A stretch of DNA of 64,000 nt from Platanthera guangdongensis (GCA_039583875.1 CM077165.1:63786757-63850756), one strand, 5' to 3'. Counted from the first letter of the stretch, positions 47,059 through 59,654 are shown. The notes: generated from the sequence alone by a model not told the origin. Numbers and translations: made by a program.

Positions 47059-49921
47059 CATGGCGATTCCAGCAGGAGCTCTAGCCGCAATGAAGTTTGA
47101 CACTAGCTTTGATGTCGACTTCGACTCATTCCAACACTCAGATCCAATCTTCCTCTATATTATAGAACTTCTGGAAGAATAGAATCTGAAGAACCAGATG
47201 ACCACCAGGATAAAGTTGGCAGGAACAGAAATCAGGGAATGGGTCTATACTTCAACCACTTCTAAAGACAATATGATAACAGGATCAATCGCCAGTAACC
47301 CTGTTTCCTTAACCCCGCAGTTTTAACTGAAAAATTTGGTTTGACAAATGGCGAAGACGGCTTAGAGATTGATACTGAAGATTTTACTGTGATGCTCAAT
47401 CTAATGGGTTATGCTGGTGACAACCCAAATAAACTGTTGAAGAGGCATTTGTCTGCAGCATACAAGTTCCTGGCAGACATTGTTGGGAATGTCTTGCTTG
47501 GCAAGCATACTGCCCATGACTATATCACAAGACATCAGTTCTTGGTCATGTGGGCAGTAATAAATAAGAAGCAAGTGGACTGGGCTCAGATCTTCTTTGA
47601 TCTGATAAAGAAGAAAAATAACAAGAAAGGAGTGTGTTTTGGAAGGATCCTAGGGATCTTCCTCAAGGAAAAGGCTGCTGAAACACTGGTCTCCCAGACC
47701 ATATTCATTAATGCCAGTAAAAGGATCACCTGTGCATTATTTGGCAGGTGGGAGATGACAATCAACTAGCCCACTAAGGCTCCTAACTCTTCCACCCCAT
47801 ATTTTGAAGGCACTAGGGCTGTTAACGCCACTCCCACACCTGCTGAGGAGATTCATCCCACTCCACCATCTCTTCCAGCACCCCTTCCAGCAAAACAACT
47901 CACTTCCTCTCTTATTCTTTCTTCAACACCTCAATCACCACAGCATACTCATGTGCCTACTCCACCTCCATCTTCCCCTCTTCAAGCAAATCACCAACCA
48001 ACCCCTCCTGCTTACCCACAAGACACCTACATTCCTACACCACCACAGTCTCCACTTCCCCCACATTTATCCTCCATCCCATCTTACATCCTACCCTCAG
48101 ACATTGTAATGCTAGATGCCACCCTTCCATCCTCATCACCATCCACTCCTCACATACATGCTGTTCCACCCTCCATTCCATCACTAGTTACTCCCTCTCC
48201 CACACCAAATGCACCATTATCTCTCACTTTCTCATTGGATCCCACTACCATATCCTCTATCCTCACCATCATCACCCCCCTTCTGAAATCCCTTCTAGCA
48301 GAGGCCATTACACCTCTTGCTACCACTATTCAATCTTTATCTGCCCAAATCTCTGCTCTTACTGCTGCCCCCTCCTCAGCCAGGGGCCTGGCCTCAGTTC
48401 CCATTGAAACCAGGCAGGGGGAGATGCCTGATGATGAAGCAGCAGCAATAACTTCAGATACTTCAGCTCCAGCACCAGTAGATATTTCAGTCCCCACAAC
48501 AACATATACAGATTGTATAAATACAGATTTAATTGATTTAATTGATTTTATTGATACTGATATGGACATTGATGAAATTGTTGGAGATTTTATCATCAAT
48601 CCCACAGTTAATTTACAAGAATTGCTGACAACTTTCGATACTATATATATGCATCCTCCTTCAGCAACATTCACTAAGCCACAGTTGGCTATTGTGCCTT
48701 ATACTTCTCCTGTTAGTCCAGTAGTTGCTAAGCAACTCTGTGACAGTTTTGAAATTCCAGTTTCTGCTCCAACCTCTGTAGTTATTCCATCCTCTCCAGA
48801 AGCTATCTCAGCACCCATCTTTGTGATGGATGACTCACCTATGCCAGATTTAGATGAGATGATCTTGGATGATATTGAAGAAGATAATAAGGCAGCAGCT
48901 GAAAGCTCTGTCCCAATTACTTCTGATGCTTGTACAGTCTCTTCTTTAACTACTACTTAAACTCCAGTTTTTGAAACTTCTGCTCCTTCTACAGAAAAGA
49001 CTGTCATTGATGATAAAGCCTTGAAAGCATTGGATGCTTTATATGATAACCCTCAGGGTTCTAGCAGTGAAGATGATGAATATGATGATGAAGAAGATTC
49101 AGATGAAGAAGTTGCCAAGAAGAAGAAGCAAATGTTGTCAAAGAAGAGAAAGGCTCCTCCTCCTGCTCCTAAGCCCAATCCAACACCTGACACTCCCTAC
49201 TACATCTTGCATAATGTTACTCCTTATAAGGGAATGCCTGCTTGGATGTGGATGTCAAAAAAATCAGCAAAAGGAGAGGAAAAGAAGCAAAAAATATTCT
49301 CCTCCACCAGTTCATAGATACAGAAAAGATCCACCTCCTCCACCTCCTCCAGTAGCTGGTGCCACTAGCTCTAGCTCTCAGGGATCTGCCACTATGCAAA
49401 CCTATCAGAGACATCAAGGGAGATCCTTTGGAAGCAATCAACAAAGATATCATTCTTCAGGAAATAAACAACAGCAACATCAACAACATCAACAGAATCA
49501 GCAGCAACAGCAACAAATCTCTGCACAACAGAAAACTAAGAGTCCTGAAAGACCAGATTCACCTCTTATTCCTTTTGAGGATCCTGAAACAGCTAACACC
49601 GCTAAAATGGCCAGATTCCAGGAAATTGTTGGTCTATCCTTGATAAATAAAGCAAAAGCTAAAGGCAAAGACATATCAGAATATACAACTATGTCAAAAT
49701 ACAGGAAGGAAGAACTAAAAAGATTTGATAAAGCAAACAAACTGCTTAATGTTGATGATTACATGAAGCTCCATCCTAAAGCAGTTGTCCGCAGAACTAC
49801 ATCACTGAAGATTATTAGGGCAGCTGACATGACAATGACACAGGTACAGACCTTAAATCCAAATAGAGAAATTATCTTTACAAGGCCAGGAGAGAAGATA
49901 AAAGAAGACAAGTCCATGTAG
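47059..49921 (+). pseudogene. Third ORF (so-called env-like ORF) of element C
   Basis: A start at 47059 (MAIPAGALAAMKF) leads, after a TAG near 47180 and a shift near 47325, to a domain shared with D (YKFLADIVGNVLLGK, then GRILGIFLKE near 47640). A long Pro/Ser/Thr-rich region follows (47770-48520). An acidic region comes next (LIDLIDFIDTDMDIDE; EDDEYDDEEDSDEE), then a basic cluster (AKKKKQMLSKKRK, 49114-49152). After a frame change near 49310 there are Pro, Gln and Ser runs and a C-terminal helical domain ending at 49921. Stops at 47769, 48960 and 49317 mark three or more lesions. No signal peptide or clear membrane anchor is seen. The acidic-then-basic layout is shared with D. Function unknown. 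Confidence 0.75.
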
Positions 49922-50115
49922 AAGAATCAGAAGAAGTAATCTTTACTTTCTTTCAATTTCTTTCTGCATTTACTTTCAAACTATGTTATATGTTTAAACA
50001 AAGCCTATGTACATATATATCTGCTGCATGTGTTAGTAATTCTCTGCCAGATATATCTCTTTTCTTGCTTTGTTTATCTGTATGTTTATGTTTTGAGTCT
50101 ATCAGTGACCTCACC

Positions 50116-50130
50116 CAAATAGGGGGAGAT
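50116..50130 (+). promoter_or_regulatory. Polypurine tract of element C
   Basis: CAAATAGGGGGAGAT is identical to that of D and abuts the LTR start. Confidence 0.88.
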
Positions 50131-52105
50131 TGTTGTATCCCTAGTTGATTTGGGCTAGGTTCACTAACTTAGGATGTGACCCAACATGTATAGCCAGGGT
50201 CAAATTTGTGTCCTAGAGTCTAGGCCAAGTCCTTAGAGTCAATATCAGATGGACCAGCTATCAACAAGATCATCAGAGACTCAAGACTTAGAAGATTTCA
50301 AGACAAGGTGAAATGAGTTCGACGTTCGTCGAACTCAGTTCGACGAAAGACGTTCTCAGCTCGACTATCTTGAGATATTTCTCTGAGCTGATCTCGACGA
50401 TCTTCATTCTCTGTTCGACGAAAATTGGGACACTCCAACAAACTAAAGTCAGGGTAACTCTAAATTTTTCTAAGTCCAACTTCAGGCTTTGGTCGACGAA
50501 CAATATTCTGAGCTCGACGAACTTGGAACTCAAGTTCACAACTTCTCAGGTCGACGAAGTCAACTTCTCAGGTTGACGAACTCAGTACTCTACTCGATGA
50601 ATTCTGGAATCAGAGGATTTGTGTCGACACTTAGGGCATGTGTCGACACCAACTTATGTCGACACCAGAAAAACTTATGTCAACACCAGAAGATTTGTGT
50701 CGACACCAAGAATAATCAGTCGACACTCACCTGTGTCGACACCAGAAGTTTTCATGTCGACACACAGAAGATCAGTCAACACAGAATATTTGACTAAGTC
50801 CAGAACTATTGCTGATCTCCAGTCGACGAATGCAATTGTCAGCTCGACGAACTTAAGTCAGAAAAGGCAAAGGTTTTGAAGCATGCAAGTTATGTTATCA
50901 GCTCGACGAATAGAAGTTGTCTGGTCGACGAAAACAGAATCTCATCTCGACAAACTGTTAACTTAGCTCGATGAATTCTGTTATACGTTCGACGATTCCA
51001 GACTTAGCCATTTCCGGTATTCAATCCTCACTCAAATGTAATAATTCCTGACAGATTAAATGCTCAAACATTCTCTGAATGTAGCCGTTAGAGGAAGCAT
51101 TAATTACAGTCTTCTTTAGGAATATTACTTGCAGATTTTCCACGGGACGGTTGAGGAAATGATTTAATGCTGATTATTCTCAAGGAGTCAGCATTAATTA
51201 CAGAGGATTCAAATTTTTTTGAATACACACAGAAGAAAAGTAGATCGATATAAAGTAAGCAACACAGTGCTAGAACGTTAGAACAAGAAAGAAGATTACA
51301 CTCAGTCAGAAAAACACAGAGATACAGATTGACTGGAGGATTTCATACAACACGAGAAAAGCTTCACACAAAAACTGATACTGAAGCTTGCAAGTGACAG
51401 GAAGTGATATTCATTCATTCAGAAGAAGAACAACTATACTATATCAAGAGTTTTCTTCTTCAACATTCTCTCCAGGACTTCCAAGCACAACAGATATCAA
51501 ATCAATCAAGAAGATCCTGCATCACTACTTGTCCAGAACTCTGATTGAAGACCTATCACCCTATAGCAAAGCTCCAGATCTTCCCTGAAACATTCTACTT
51601 CTCAGGGGGAGTTGTTTGCTAACATCATTCAACATAATTCTTCTCTTTAATTGTTGACAGAGAAGACATAATCACTCTCTCACCCCCACCTGTACAAAGG
51701 TTTGTCATCTCCCTTCAAAAGTGATTCCTGGTTGCAAGTCTCCTTCCAAAAGACTTGAGTTGGTTTTTGGGGACCTGATCAAAACCCATTAGTGTCAGGC
51801 ACCTGATCAAAAACCTGAGTAGATTCCTACCAAGGGTGGTAGAAGAGTGGATGTACCCAGTTGAGGGGGAACCACTATAAACTTCTTGTGTCGTCTAGTT
51901 GCTTATGTTTTCTTTTTGTTCTTGATGTGTGGCTGTGATTAGGTTTAATATTATCTATATTTCAGTTTTCTATTTACTGCACATTTTCAGCTTACAGCAA
52001 AAGCTGTAACAGCACCTTTTTGAATTGGGACTTAATAAATTTTAAACATACTCTATTCACCCCCCCCCCCCCTCTAGAGTATTATAGACCTAACCCTCAC
52101 TTTCA
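50131..52105 (+). repeat. 3' LTR of SIRE-type element C (1975 bp)
   Basis: It runs from TGTTGTATCCC to CCCTCACTTTCA. It has a TATA-like TATAAAG at 51249-51255 and a C run near 52059-52073 followed by TCTAG. TCGACGAA motifs lie at 50311-50960, with a patch of TGTCGACAC at 50620-50770. It belongs to the same family as the A LTR. Confidence 0.9.
50311..50995 (+). repeat. Hairpin-forming TCGACGAA and TGTCGACAC motifs in the C LTR
   Basis: TTCGTCGAACTCAGTTCGACGAA-type inverted pairs start the block (50320-50345). Single TCGACGAA copies continue to 50995, with six or so TGTCGACAC copies in the middle (50623-50765). The A LTR has the same order (43660-44450 on the other strand), so the layout predates the split of A and C. 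Confidence 0.85.
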
Positions 52106-54690
52106 CGATCTATTAGATCAGTTGGTTGGGTCAACAGTATATTCGAAGTTAGATCTGAAATCCGGCTACTACCAATTAAGGATAAGGGAAAGCGACATCC
52201 CAAAGATAGCGTTCAGCACGCGGTTTGGGCATTACGAGTACACGGTTATGCCGTTTGGGTTGACCAATGCGTCATTCGTGTTTATGGATCTGATGAACAG
52301 GATGTTCAGAGAGTACTTGGACCGTTCCGTGATAGTATTTATTGACCATATCTTGGTGTACTCGTAGTGTGAGGATGATCACTACAAGCATCTGCATATG
52401 GTGTTGGAGACGTTGAGAAGGAATCAGTTGTATGCTAAGTTCTCCAAGTGTGAGTTCTGGTTATCCTCGGTAGCTTTCCTTGGTCATATTGTTAGTGGAG
52501 AATGGAAAGCTGTGGATCCGTAGAAGTTAGTGGAGATATTGGAGTGGCCTGTATTGACTACAGCGGCGGAAGTCTGGAGTTTTCTGGGGCTTGCCGGCTA
52601 CTAAAGGCGCTTCTTAGAGAACTTCTCGCAGATAGCGCTACCACTCATGACATTGACAAGGAAGGATCAAAAGTTTTTGTGGTCGCTGGAGTGCGAGCAG
52701 GCTTTTGAGGAATTGAAGAGGCGGTTGACCACGACGCCTATTTTTTGTTCGCCGAGTGCGATCGAAGGGTTTGAAATCTATATTGATGCTTTGGGCAGTG
52801 GTTTGGGTTGTGTTTTGCTACAACATGGGAGCGCGATAGCTTATGGTTCACGACAATTGAAGGTTCACTAGAGGAATTATCCGGTTCACGACGTAGATTT
52901 AGCGGCCGTGATATTTGCTCTAAAGCTGTGGAGGCACTACTTGTGCGGTGTGAATGTCGATATTTACACCGAGCATAAGAGCTTGAAGTACTTGTTAGAT
53001 CCAAAGGACCTGAACATGTGGCAGCGGAGCTCGATGGAGTTCCTGGGGGACTAAACCTTCGAGATACATTATGTGCCTGGGAAAGGAAATACAGTGGCGG
53101 ATCCATTGAGTCACAGGGTTCCTGCGCGGGCCAGCAAGTTGTCGGTACATGATGAGAGTTTGGTCCGTGATTTAGAGGCATTAGAGATCTCTTGCGTCGA
53201 TAAGCAGATGAGTGTTGAGGCGAAATTGTATTGGACAGAGGTGTAGTATGACCTAGCTCATAGGGTTCGTTGGGCTTTGGTTCAGGATAGCAGCATGAAG
53301 CAGATCTTAGATAAATCTTTGTGTGGGTCCAATTCCCAATTTGCTGTAGAGGATGGACTGCTAATGAGGGACAGTCGTCTATGCGTCCCTAGTGCGGATA
53401 ACCTTCGGGTGGAGTTGATGTACGAGGCTTATCATACCAAGTACTCAATCCACCCGGGGAGCACAAAGATGTATAAAGACATGAAGAAGTTGTTCTGGTG
53501 GCCAGGATTAAAGAAATATGTAGCACTTTATGTGGCCAAGTGCCAAACATGTGCCTTTGTAAATGCGGAGTGCCAGAAGCCCAGAGGATTCTTGAAGTCC
53601 TTACCTATTCCGGAGTGGAAGTTCAACGACATTTTTATGGATTTTGTGCATGGTTTGCCAAAGTCGTAGAGGGAAAACGACGCCATCTGGGTGGTCATAG
53701 ATAGATTGACAAAAGTGTCGCACTTTATCCAGAACAGGAAGGAACATCTGGTGGAAACGTTAGCCAAACTCTATGTGGATAATATTGTTCGATTGCATGG
53801 TGTGCCCCGTAGTATTGTTAGTGACCGAGATGGATGCTTCACGTCGAATGACTGGATGATGGTGCATAGTCTGTTGGGAACTAAGTTGAGTTTCAGCACA
53901 GTCTTTCATCCATAGACGGATGGTCAAACCGAGAGTGTCAACAGGATGATGGAGGACATGCTTCGCATGTGTGTCCTGGATTTTGGAAAGCAGTGGGAAG
54001 ATCACCTATACATGGTGGAGTTTGCATATAACAACATCTATCAAGCAAGTATTGGAATTGCGCCTTTCGAGGCCTTGTATGGGAGAAAGGGTCGCACGTC
54101 GTTGTATTGATTGGAGACAGGCGAGTCGAAGGTTTTCAAACGTCAAGCGGTGGAAGACACCACTTCAATGATACATATAATTCAAGAACGGTTGAAGATC
54201 GCTCAGGACAGGCAGGCAAAATCCTATAATGCCAAGCATAGGAATGTGGAGTTCGGTGTTGGTGACTGGGTGTATTTGAAAATCAAGCCGTTTAAGGGTG
54301 TCTCGAGGGTTCGACGCCTGAAGAAGCTGAGTCTGAGATACCTTGGACCGTTTAAAATCCTGGAGTGGGTTGGTGAAGCAGTGTATCGATTGAAGTGTTA
54401 GTGGAGTTGAGTGGGCTACATGTTATGTTCCACATTTCAGTGTTGCGGAAATCGGTACAAGAGCCTTCGCAGGTCGTTGCGGTCGATCAAGTGCCTGTTC
54501 ATTACAGTTTGACGGCAAACGCCAAGCCATTGTGCATTGAAGACTTTGAAGTAAAATGACTCCGCAACAAAGAAATCCGAATGGTTAAAGTCCGTTGGGA
54601 TAACTGCGGACGTGAGGAGCTTTTATGGGAGCGAGTGCAGACTATGTTGGAGGAATACCCCGAGTTATTCCACTCAGGTAACATTTAAAT
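52106..54690 (+). pseudogene. pol: Decayed pol of chromovirus E: RT to chromodomain
   Basis: RT begins in the middle ([20 protein letters not shown]) because C is inserted there. The catalytic motif reads [10 protein letters not shown], so the second Asp of the usual FIDD is His. RNase H (52770-53090) and integrase (53277-54401; YSIHPGSTKM, CQTC, MDFVHGLPKS, IVSDRDGCFTS) follow. The tail ends in VRWDNCGREELLWE, a chromodomain-like segment close to that of B. More than a dozen in-frame stops and several shifts are present (for example near 52365, 52522, 52871, 53053, 53246, 53667, 53914, 54109, 54401). This is the oldest-looking pol in the window. Confidence 0.9.
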
Positions 54691-54742
54691 TTTGTGTACC
54701 TTTACATAATTTCGGGATGAAATTATTTAAAGGCGGGAGATT

Positions 54743-56715
54743 TGTAACACCCTGAAAATTGTAATCAAATCGGTCGCATCCAAAGGAATTTTCGGTGCCT
54801 TAATAGGGTACACGGCCTAGGACACGGGTGTGTCCAAGGCCGTGTCGTTCGCTGTATTGGCCGGCCGTGTCTAGAAAAGGACATGGCAGGAAACATGGCA
54901 GCGTGACACGGGCATGTGAAGCATGACACTGGCGTGTACATACCCGTATCACCACCCGTGTTCCCAAGAGACGTGTCGGTTGGCGTGGCGGTTACCTGTG
55001 ACACGCCCCTAGGAAACGGGCATGTCAGGACACGACACGGGCGTATCAGGTTGAGACACGGGCGTGTCTTGACTCATATCCTTTTCTGTGCTCTACGATC
55101 CTGCCTGGATTGGGGCACACGGCCTGGGACACATCTGTGTACATGGCCGTGTTCGGCCCAGGATTGAGGAATTTTGGGCGGATCTGAGCCGTTCATTTTC
55201 TTTAAATAAGATCTGACGGCCCAGGTGTGTTCCTGCTTTGTTAAGACCGGGAATGGAGGATTAGTTCTTCATTTTCTCTTAACCCTTCTCTTTCTAAGGA
55301 GTTATAGAGAGGAGAGAGCAAGGAGGAAGAAAGAGGCGGATTCCGGGCGCCGACGGAGCGTCGGAGCTCCGAATCGAGAACCGAGACCGGATCCGCGGAG
55401 GAAATTCCCTTGCGAAGCTTTTCATCTGGATAGATTCCCATGGCGCAAAAGCAAACTACAAGGGTAATGATTCTCTACTTGAGCATGTGAAGCTCTCCTT
55501 TTGCATAAGGAAACCCACTCCCGTGAGTTTGCGGTGAGTGTGCGTTGTTCCTTGGGGTTGACGGGAATAGTCCCTCTTGTGTTGCATATAGAGTCCAGAA
55601 TCGAACTACGGACATAGGCATTGTGTGTGAAGCCTACCCAGACGTGTTGGTCTGGATCGGTGATGTTGCATATTGTATGGTTTCCCGGAGAAGACTCCGT
55701 GCTTTGTATTTTCGGGTTTCTACACGGTAGATTGCAGCAGGGATCCTTGGGGATTAACTCCAAGGCGCACCCAGAAAACTGAGTGGAAACGTAGTTCTGC
55801 TAACTTGGCAGCCGGGGAGCCATCCTTGAACATAACTAGTTATGTGATTGTTTGAAAATGTTTTGGGATCCGAGAGAAGCTTGTCCCGTGCATACATCTT
55901 AAAGTGACTATGCGGAGTGAGCAACGAGCAAGTGGAATCGGACCTAGGCTATGTGGTTCGGTGCTAGAGACCCATAGAGGGACTGGCCATTGACATAATC
56001 AGGAGTCTTAGACAGTGGTCAGAAAGACTAAAAATGCTCACAATGTTGCCATCCCGGGGATGGTGGTGAAGCTACGGAATTGACCAGATTCACCGATAAT
56101 GTGCCTTAAGTGCTCGCGGTGTTTGGCCGTGCGAACCTGCACCTGTGCCGAAGTATGTTTGTACTTTATTGTTTAGCTGGGCTAATGAAATGCAGGGAAG
56201 GAGCACCGCCATCCCGAGTAAGGGCAGGGTCGTTATAATTTGGTCGGCTTTGGCTGACCGTTACTTTGTTTGCCACCGTGCGGTGGAATGTTGCTTACAG
56301 GTACTGCGGAGCTAAGTACAAAATAGCGTGCTGAAGCCCATGTTGCTGAGTTGGCCCTCGAAGGCCAAAGTGAATTGTTGTTTCATTTCTGTCATGTGTG
56401 GCCGGCCTGCGAGCCGATGTATATAAACCATTAATTTATTAAGTAAACTCTTGTAAGGCCATAAGGCCACGTACTTTCAATGTATTTATTATTTCATTCC
56501 TATGGTAGTATGTGGACATTCATGATAATTGTTATGTAATTATGGGTTCTTTCCAACTGTTTAAAAGCTTCCGCTAGAATGCTCTGTGTTAAGGCGAGTA
56601 GTTATAGTTGGATTTTTGATATTCTTATATAACCCTTCCGACCGTATGTGGTAGATGGTGTCGGGTTCCAGCTAGACCTTCTGTTATATGCCATTTGACA
56701 GTTGGGTGTGTTACA
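54743..56715 (+). repeat. 3' LTR of chromovirus E (1973 bp)
   Basis: It begins TGTAACACCCTGAAAATT, after the purine tract AAAGGCGGGAGATT, and ends GGGTGTGTTACA. The first 430 bp carry ACACGGGCGTGT and CACGGCCGTG motifs. A TTTAAATAAG stretch near 55201 may be the TATA box. The right part matches 1-1176. It abuts Athila LTR sequence, so E is inserted there; the duplication would be TGACC. Confidence 0.9.
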
Positions 56716-57744
56716 TGACCCACTAATTAACGATTTTTGGCGGTTTCGCTCCAATGTTCCCTGGACTTGAAGACGATGGTTCTGAACCTTAGACGCCCTA
56801 GGTCACGGCCATGTCCTAGGGGCGTGACCATTGAGCAAACTTGCCTATAAATTACAGACAATCCAGAAGCTGGGGAGGAGATTTTGGGAGTTAGAGTTCT
56901 GTATTTTACGCTTTATTTCATGCATTTTTCCATTTCCTAGTATAATTATTTTACTTTATAAGCGTTAAGTAGTTTTTCATATAATCTTGTCACTCTTTTC
57001 CCTATTGTGTAATTCACCCATCATGCTGAGTAACTAGACTTCTTTTAGCACTAGATCATGATGAACCTTGGAATAAAATAAGCTTTTCAACTTTATCAAA
57101 TATGTCTAGTTCTTTACTTTACTCACTAACGATTTATCTTTTATTTTTAACGTGTAGAATTCATATTTCGCAGATATGATCTTCGGTCAAAGATTCGTAT
57201 CATAAATGACCGAGAGGTTGCGGATACGAGGAGATCACTCAAAGATAAAAAGAGTTGATTGCACTTCCCGAGAGAGGATGACATAAATCTTCTAGTTTGA
57301 GTCAATTCCAATAGAGTGTTTCACCGCCTAAAGAAAGCTTAGGGGGTTCGCCTAGCCGAGAGGTCTTAATCGATCAACCTTAGGTTAGTCAAAAGCATGA
57401 GATCGAGAGAGACATTATTGTACTTTAGGAACCTCCACGGTCGAGTGAGTAATTTAAGAGTCTTGCGTACTTTATGTTCATGAAGGTCTATTTTAATTCA
57501 AGGGGATTCTAGATCAAGTGCCAGCTTTCGCATCATCGAATTTTCGATTAGTAGTTTAACCTTTTCTTTTCCGAAATTGCAAAACCAACTTTTGTCCTAT
57601 AAGATAATAGCTCTTTCTTGTGATTACGAGTACTCAACGATCCCCGAGTCCTAATACGATATATTCTATACTATATCTCGATAGGTACGCTTGCCTATTT
57701 TGGATTATAGTTTGTATTATTTTTAAAACTATTAAAATTCTTCA
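56716..57744 (+). repeat. Right part of the 5' LTR of Athila element F
   Basis: No coding frame is present. It has a TATA box (TATAAATT, 56846-56853) and one TCACGGCCATG / GGGGCGTGACC pair near 56800. It ends near CTTCAGCA, just before the primer binding site. The left part is displaced by E. Confidence 0.6.
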
Positions 57745-57749
57745 GCAGG

Positions 57750-57775
57750 TTTTTGTCGTCATTGCCGGGGACTTT
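57750..57775 (+). promoter_or_regulatory. Degenerate Athila-type primer binding site region
   Basis: TCGTCATTGCCGGGGAC resembles the GGCGCCGTTGCCGGGGA that follows Athila LTRs and pairs with Asp tRNA. Several bases differ. Confidence 0.6.
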
Positions 57776-57890
57776 TCTTTGTTGATAATTTGAAAGCAAG
57801 GATCTTTTAATTTTATCATTTTCTTTTTGTTTTAAAAAATCAAAATAAAAAAATTTTTAATTTGTTTTTACTTTGTTTTTATCTTGGTGT

Positions 57891-59654
57891 ATGACCCAAG
57901 GGAATCCGTCAAATCTACTTGATTTGGATCCAGAGTTCGAGCAAAGCTTGCGGCGACGCCTATGACTCTGTGATGTCAATTCTCCAGACTTGGTTGAGGA
58001 ATCCATAGGTGACATTTCTTCTACTGCTTCTTCTTCTTCCTCCTCCTCTTCTTCTTCTTCTTCTACTTCTTCATCTTTTCAATTTTTTCTATTTTGGGTA
58101 ACCCAAATCCAAATGTGGCCGATCAACGAACTATGTCCTATTATGCCCGACCAAATTTGGATGAGCCGCAATCAAGTATTATTCGAACCTCTATTGCGAA
58201 CATTAACTTTAAATTGAAGCCAAGCATCATTTAAATGGTACAACAATATGTATAATTTGATGGGCTTCAAGATGAGGACCCAAACGCTCATATTTCTAAC
58301 TTTTTAGAAAAATGCGATACTTTTAAAATTAATGCGGTTTCCGATGAAGCCATTCGGTTAAGGATTTTTCCTTTTTATTTGCGCACCAAAGCAATACAGT
58401 GGTTGGGTTCTCTACAAAGAGGCTCCATCACTACATGGGCCGAGATGACGGAAAAATTTCTCACAAAATATTTTCCGCCCGCTAAACTGGCCAAGTTGCA
58501 CAACAATATTACCTATTTCTCCCAAGTTGATACTGAAACGTTATATGATACTTGGGAGCTCAGGGAATTGCTTCGTCATTGTTCGCATCATGCAATCCCC
58601 GATTGGTTGCACATGAAAAACTTCTATAATGGCGTCAATCAACAAACGAGGCAACATATTGATGTCGCCGCTGATGTAACGTTAAACAATAAAACACTAG
58701 CTACCACCCATGAACTTATAGAAGGTATGGCCATGAATACGTATCAGTGGAGTACACCCCGGTCTCGTCCACCTAAACCGGTCGGGGTTGTATGAAATCG
58801 ATACGGTTTCAAGTTTATTTCTCCATGTTGAGAAACTAAAAAAACAAATGGACGAGATGTCTGCTTCCTCGTCTACACCTACCTGTGAACCCCAATATTG
58901 GGAACCTTCCACCATCGCCGAACATGTGGATTACATGGGTAATTCGAATCGGCAACCTTATAATTCGGGAAATAATTTTTGTAACACTTATCACCCAGGT
59001 TTAAGGAATCACCATAAATTCTCTTGGAGTAATCCAGGGAACGCGGTATGCCCCCACAATACAATTCAACCCGGTTACATTCCGCCACAATCTCCCAAAC
59101 CACATACTCTCGAGGAGTCTTTCCACAAATATGTGGATACTAATGATTCCAATATCCGCAATCTTACCGGATCTATCCGCAATTTGGAGAATCAAATTGG
59201 GCAAATAGCAAAGATGCTCTCTGATCGCCAACAAGGAGCATTGTAGGGCAATACAGATCATAACCCAAAGGAGCAAGTAAAGGCTATCAAGCTACGAAGC
59301 GGGAAGGAGGTACATACTTCTTCAAATCCGGTTGAACAAGAGGTAACAATTTCTACATCCCCTCCTCCTTCTAATACTTTTAATGAAAATAAAATTAAAG
59401 AATACCAACTGTCTCTTCCCTATCAGTCTAAAATGCACAAAGACCGGATGGATGAGAATCACAGTAAATTTTTAAATTTGTTTAAACAAATTCAAATAAA
59501 TTTACCATTTTGCGAATTAATAGCACAAATGTCGAGGTATGCCAAGTACCTCAAGGATCTTTTAACAAATAAAAAGGAACTTGAGTATATCTCCACAGTT
59601 CAATTGAACGCGGAGTGTTCAGCGATTTTACTTAATAAATTGCCTAAGAAATAA
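57891..59654 (+). pseudogene. gag: Gag of Athila element F
   Basis: The ATG at 57891 opens MTQGNPSNLLDLDPEFEQ, then a TGA and frame changes, with a polyserine-like (TTC/TCC)n stretch at 58017-58075. The gag domain proper runs 58250-58795 (WLGSLQRGSITTWAEMTEK, KYFPPAKLAKLHN, YDTWELRELLRHC, PDWLHMKNFYNGV). It continues in another frame from 58788 with a coiled segment (LFLHVEKLKKQMDEM) and an Asn/Pro-rich region. After a TAG at 59244 the same frame goes on with the Athila hallmark KAIKLRSGKEV and NAECSAILLNKLPKK, to 59654. No zinc knuckle is visible, as is usual in Athila. Confidence 0.85.

Larger units (their letters stand above)
44629..52105 (+). mobile_element. SIRE-type Ty1/copia element C, 3' part
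   Basis: C starts inside the C-terminal part of integrase, directly against the A LTR. It continues with RT, RNase H, a motif-rich spacer, the third ORF, a polypurine tract and the 3' LTR. On the right it abuts the RT gene of E in frame context, so C is inserted in E. Its 5' LTR, gag, protease and most of integrase are not in the window. Confidence 0.88.
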
